Shown here one piece after another: positions 22,016 through 24,140 of a DNA stretch of 24,140 nucleotides. Position 1 is the first letter of the stretch, and each line of letters opens with the position of its first letter. Where the stretch lies: contig QFBU01000019.1 in assembly GCA_003265975.1 (NCBI GenBank), positions 1-24,140 on the forward strand. Reading direction: 5' to 3'. This DNA comes from Candidatus Marinamargulisbacteria bacterium SCGC AAA071-K20 (GTDB taxonomy: Bacteria > Margulisbacteria > Marinamargulisbacteria > GCA-2716485 > AAA071-K20). The notes under the pieces were generated by a model. That model was not told where the DNA came from. It made no database searches and worked only from the letters and a program-made list of their open reading frames with translations. A program made the position numbers and the translations under genes.

Positions 22016-22495
22016 TTATTTTTTAATTGGTGGGATCTCTAAAGGGAAATTAGTTGTTTCCTTCAAAGATTTCAAAACGATTGTAGTCTTGGTGTACTTA
22101 ACGCCTTTAACTTTTGCAATGTAATTTTTCAAAACATTCGAAAGATGAACAGGTCCTTGAGTACAAATTTTAAGTAAATAGGATTCTTCACCTGTAATTT
22201 CATGGATTTCTTGAACCCAAGGAACTTTTACAAGGTTTTTAGCGATCTCATCATCCCAATTGGGGACATCTACAGCAATGTGTACAAATGCTAACAAGTT
22301 TAACTTAAATACTTCTTTATTTAATAAAGCAGTATATCCGTTAATAACTCCGTTTTTTTCAAGCTTTCTTACTCGTTCAAGTACCGCAGATGGAACTAGG
22401 CCAATTTCTTTTGCAATATCAGAATTTGTAATTTTGGCATTTTTTGTCAATAATTCAAGAATTTTTATACTAGTTTTATCTAATTGTTTTTTCAT
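22016..22495 (-). CDS. Lrp/AsnC-family transcriptional regulator
   Basis: A 159-aa regulator of the feast/famine family. Residues about 5-60 form the N-terminal helix-turn-helix (LDKTSIKILELLTKNAKI, then IGLVPSAVLERVRKLEKNG), followed by INGYTALLN. Residues 65-145 are the RAM ligand-binding and oligomerisation domain (LLAFVHIAVD, VQEIHEITGEESYLLKI, then GVKYTKTTIVLK). Members respond to amino acids such as leucine, lysine or asparagine; the effector here is unknown. It sits between lhgO and the membrane protein with its own promoter. A 10-bp palindrome at its start suggests autoregulation. No Shine-Dalgarno site precedes the ATG. Confidence 0.93.
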   Translation of the reverse strand: MKKQLDKTSIKILELLTKNAKITNSDIAKEIGLVPSAVLERVRKLEKNGVINGYTALLNKEVFKLNLLAFVHIAVDVPNWDDEIAKNLVKVPWVQEIHEITGEESYLLKICTQGPVHLSNVLKNYIAKVKGVKYTKTTIVLKSLKETTNFPLEIPPIKK

Positions 22496-22534
22496 AGTAC
22501 TATAAAATTTACATATTTTTTATTTGAAAGTCAA
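22494..22534 (-). promoter_or_regulatory. Promoter of the Lrp-type gene with start-site palindrome
   Basis: On the minus strand TTGACT (22529-22534) and TAAATT (22506-22511) are exactly 17 bp apart, and the -10 box ends 10 nt before the ATG, so the leader is at most a few bases. ATAGTACTAT (22494-22503) is a perfect palindrome across the transcription start and the start codon, a possible autoregulatory site. Confidence 0.5.
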
Positions 22535-22550
22535 CAAAAATAAAAGAGCC

Positions 22551-23732
22551 TCAAACAATATATTCTTCTACAATATGTCGAGTAAACGAAAAACTTGCTG
22601 TAAAAGCAGGTGAAACAGCGTTTAAAATATGCAAAGTATTCTCCTTTTTTTCAACTACAAAGTCATCAAGTAATCGTAAATTTCTCTTATCTAGCAATTG
22701 GGCTCGAATTCCAGGCTTAGACCACTTTGTAAATAATTTTGGATCTAAACCCTTTGTAAGCTTACACGCTTGTTCAGCTAAATATAACTTAAAACATTTA
22801 AGAATCTCTTCAACAGCTAGGTTTCTAAAAAAACACTTATTTAATACAAACATAGCTGTTTCATAACCCAGTATAGGAATAAGTTCTTTTAAACGTATAT
22901 TTTCTACCCCTTTGTAATGTTCATACGACAAAGCAGGCGTAGCTGTAGGGCCAATTTTTAGTTTATTGTCGACAGTAATTGTAAAATGAACACCCAAAAA
23001 TGGAGCATCTTTAGGAGGAACAGGATAAACATTTGTTTTAAGGGGGTTCTCACCCTCAAACATTAGGTAGAGCCCCTTAAACGGAAGCATTTGATAATTC
23101 TTAGCCATATTAAATTGCTTGGCTATGTCGATTGCATAAGTTCCCGCGCAATTAATTAAAAGATTGGTTTCATACGTGTCTTTATTAGTATGAACTATAT
23201 TATTCTTAAAAGATGAAAAGCTTTCTTTAAAATTAAAGCGAACGCCTTTTGACTCCAAATCGGCACTAAGACAAGTTAACACTTCGATTGGATTAATAGT
23301 TGAAGTAGTAGGCGAAAACAATGCATTTTTATGTGTTAGCACTAGAGGATCAATTTTAGAAACCCTCCCTTCATTACACCATTCAAGTGCAACACCATTT
23401 TGTGTGCCGCGTTCTTTTAATTTTCTTAATCGATCCAACTCTTCATCGTCTTTTGCTACAATCAATTTTCCACAAGGATTAATCGAGAGCTTATTTTCTT
23501 TTATATAATTAATTAAAAAATCTTGACCTTCTATACAAAACTTAGCCTTTAAACTGTCCGGGTTATAATAAAACCCAGCATGCAAAACGCCACTATTTCT
23601 ACCAGAAGCGTGGGCTCCCAGCGCTGGTTCTTTTTCTATAATCCTTATTGAGTATTTTGGGAAAAAATGATTGATCCAATAGGCCATCGTTAAGCCAATT
23701 ATCCCACCACCAATGATACAAACTCGTTTCAT
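22551..23732 (-). CDS. lhgO: L-2-hydroxyglutarate oxidase/dehydrogenase (LhgO type)
   Basis: A 393-aa FAD-dependent oxidoreductase of the DAO family. It oxidises L-2-hydroxyglutarate to 2-oxoglutarate, passing electrons to quinone or oxygen; in bacteria it serves lysine/glutarate catabolism or repair of a side product of metabolism. Motifs: CIIGGGIIGLTMAYW for FAD (about 5-19), EKEPALGAHASGRNSGVLHAG (in two parts, 34-54), PVPPKDAPFLGVHFTI near the middle, KWSKPGIRAQLLD and the C-terminal ILNAVSPAFTASFSFTRHI. These match LhgO (E. coli YgaF) and human L2HGDH. Length is typical. No Shine-Dalgarno site is clear. Other family members with a similar fold cannot be fully excluded. Confidence 0.9.
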   Translation of the reverse strand: MKRVCIIGGGIIGLTMAYWINHFFPKYSIRIIEKEPALGAHASGRNSGVLHAGFYYNPDSLKAKFCIEGQDFLINYIKENKLSINPCGKLIVAKDDEELDRLRKLKERGTQNGVALEWCNEGRVSKIDPLVLTHKNALFSPTTSTINPIEVLTCLSADLESKGVRFNFKESFSSFKNNIVHTNKDTYETNLLINCAGTYAIDIAKQFNMAKNYQMLPFKGLYLMFEGENPLKTNVYPVPPKDAPFLGVHFTITVDNKLKIGPTATPALSYEHYKGVENIRLKELIPILGYETAMFVLNKCFFRNLAVEEILKCFKLYLAEQACKLTKGLDPKLFTKWSKPGIRAQLLDKRNLRLLDDFVVEKKENTLHILNAVSPAFTASFSFTRHIVEEYIV

Positions 23733-23782
23733 AATAAAAGTTACCTAACCTTATTTTTACTTGGAAATAAAAATACTACCCC

Positions 23783-24140
23783 TTATACAAAACGAATGCT
23801 ACCTAAAAATATCGGAACAATGACGAAGTATAAGTGAAGTCCATATTCTAAAGCCCCTAATATTGAAAGTCTATGTGCTGATTTCCATCGAAAAAATAAC
23901 AATGTATTTTTAAAAAAGAAACCTAGCCGCAATATTTGAATACCCATATTCAGTTCTAAAAGAACGTTTAAAATACTGCATAAACGAGTTCATATTTATA
24001 TCATGGCTTACCATTACTACATCACTAGTGTTCGGTAAAAAATCAGCAGAGTAAAAGTTGCCCAGGGGGAGTTAAATCCTGAGGGTTTTGAGGCGTCAAC
24101 CCAAGAACATCAATAAGATGTCGTCGAAAAAAGAGAGTTT
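23783..24140 (-). pseudogene. Frameshifted 3' part of a gene, possibly a family 2 glycosyltransferase
   Basis: Three consecutive minus-strand frames each read like protein, and together they make one 118-residue C-terminus if two bases are removed. Frame one (from 24138) reads FRRHLIDVLGLTPQNPQDLT. After the run of five C (24065-24069 on the plus strand: G) the next frame reads NFYSADFLPNTSDVVMVSHD and MQYFKRSFRTEYGYSNIAAR. It stops at 23910 just after a run of six T (23912-23917). The third frame continues FKNTLLFFRWKSAHRLSILG and a hydrophobic end to TAA at 23783-23785. Both breaks are single-base additions in homopolymers. The VSHD...FKRSFRTEYGY...ARF pattern and trailing hydrophobic segment resemble the end of membrane-linked family 2 glycosyltransferases; this identity is a guess. 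It may be decay or a sequencing error. Confidence 0.5.

Noticed and set aside
24003..24118. Short plus-strand frames at the right edge (MAYHYYITSVR; GELNPEGFEASTQEHQ)
   Set aside because: They are very short and have no ribosome-binding site; the minus strand reads as a better protein over the same bases.
1..24140. Search for defence systems, CRISPR arrays, insertion sequences, phage genes, tRNA and rRNA
   Set aside because: I found no repeat array, transposase, integrase, tRNA-like cloverleaf or rRNA segment; gene content is housekeeping throughout.

Overview
The window is about 24 kb of AT-rich (visibly well under 40% G+C), gene-dense bacterial chromosome using the standard bacterial code. 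It reads as the core genome of a free-living, oxygen-using heterotroph: SUF iron-sulfur assembly, a homodimeric-E1 pyruvate dehydrogenase complex, Tat export, acetyl-CoA synthetase, a sodium/alanine-type symporter and an FAD-dependent 2-hydroxyglutarate oxidase. The order gmk-rpoZ-coaBC, the sodium-coupled carrier and several proteins I cannot place suggest a poorly characterised, possibly aquatic lineage. I cannot name the taxon from sequence alone. I saw no rRNA, tRNA, CRISPR array, insertion sequence or phage gene.

Layout. (1) 1-4140, minus strand: an Rrf2/IscR-type regulator followed by sufB, sufC, sufD and the start of sufS, with a promoter and an inverted repeat ahead of the regulator. 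(2) 4140-4322: a small acidic unknown protein. (3) 4379-10712, minus strand: lplA, then aceE, aceF and lpd, so the lipoate ligase lies beside the lipoate-dependent enzyme complex; a weak terminator follows lpd. (4) 10813-14228, plus strand: an unknown basic protein, galE, an unknown two-TM protein, then tatC, tatB and a very short tatA. (5) 14182-16397, minus strand: gmk, rpoZ and coaBC, tightly packed, with a terminator hairpin that lies inside the convergent tatA gene. (6) 16422-20270, plus strand: the symporter, carrying a large extra domain, and acs. (7) 20267-23732, minus strand: a glycosyltransferase-GtrA fusion convergent with acs, an unknown membrane protein behind an Lrp-type regulator, and lhgO. 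(8) 23783-24140, minus strand: the 3' end of a gene, probably a family 2 glycosyltransferase, that is readable only if two homopolymer frameshifts are allowed.

How the genes work together: SUF supplies Fe-S clusters; LplA can attach lipoate to AceF; AceEF-Lpd and Acs both make acetyl-CoA; CoaBC makes the 4'-phosphopantetheine precursor of CoA; Gmk and the omega subunit serve nucleotide supply and RNA polymerase.

The least expected signal is transcriptional. Several genes (galE, tatA, lplA, lrp, gmk, the glycosyltransferase and the two-TM gene) have a recognisable -10 box only 5-13 nt before their start codon and no Shine-Dalgarno sequence, which suggests leaderless or nearly leaderless mRNAs. 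Other genes in the same window (sufC, aceE, rpoZ, the symporter, acs) have clear Shine-Dalgarno sites. The other notable points are the symporter's inserted domain and the unknown proteins beside conserved operons.
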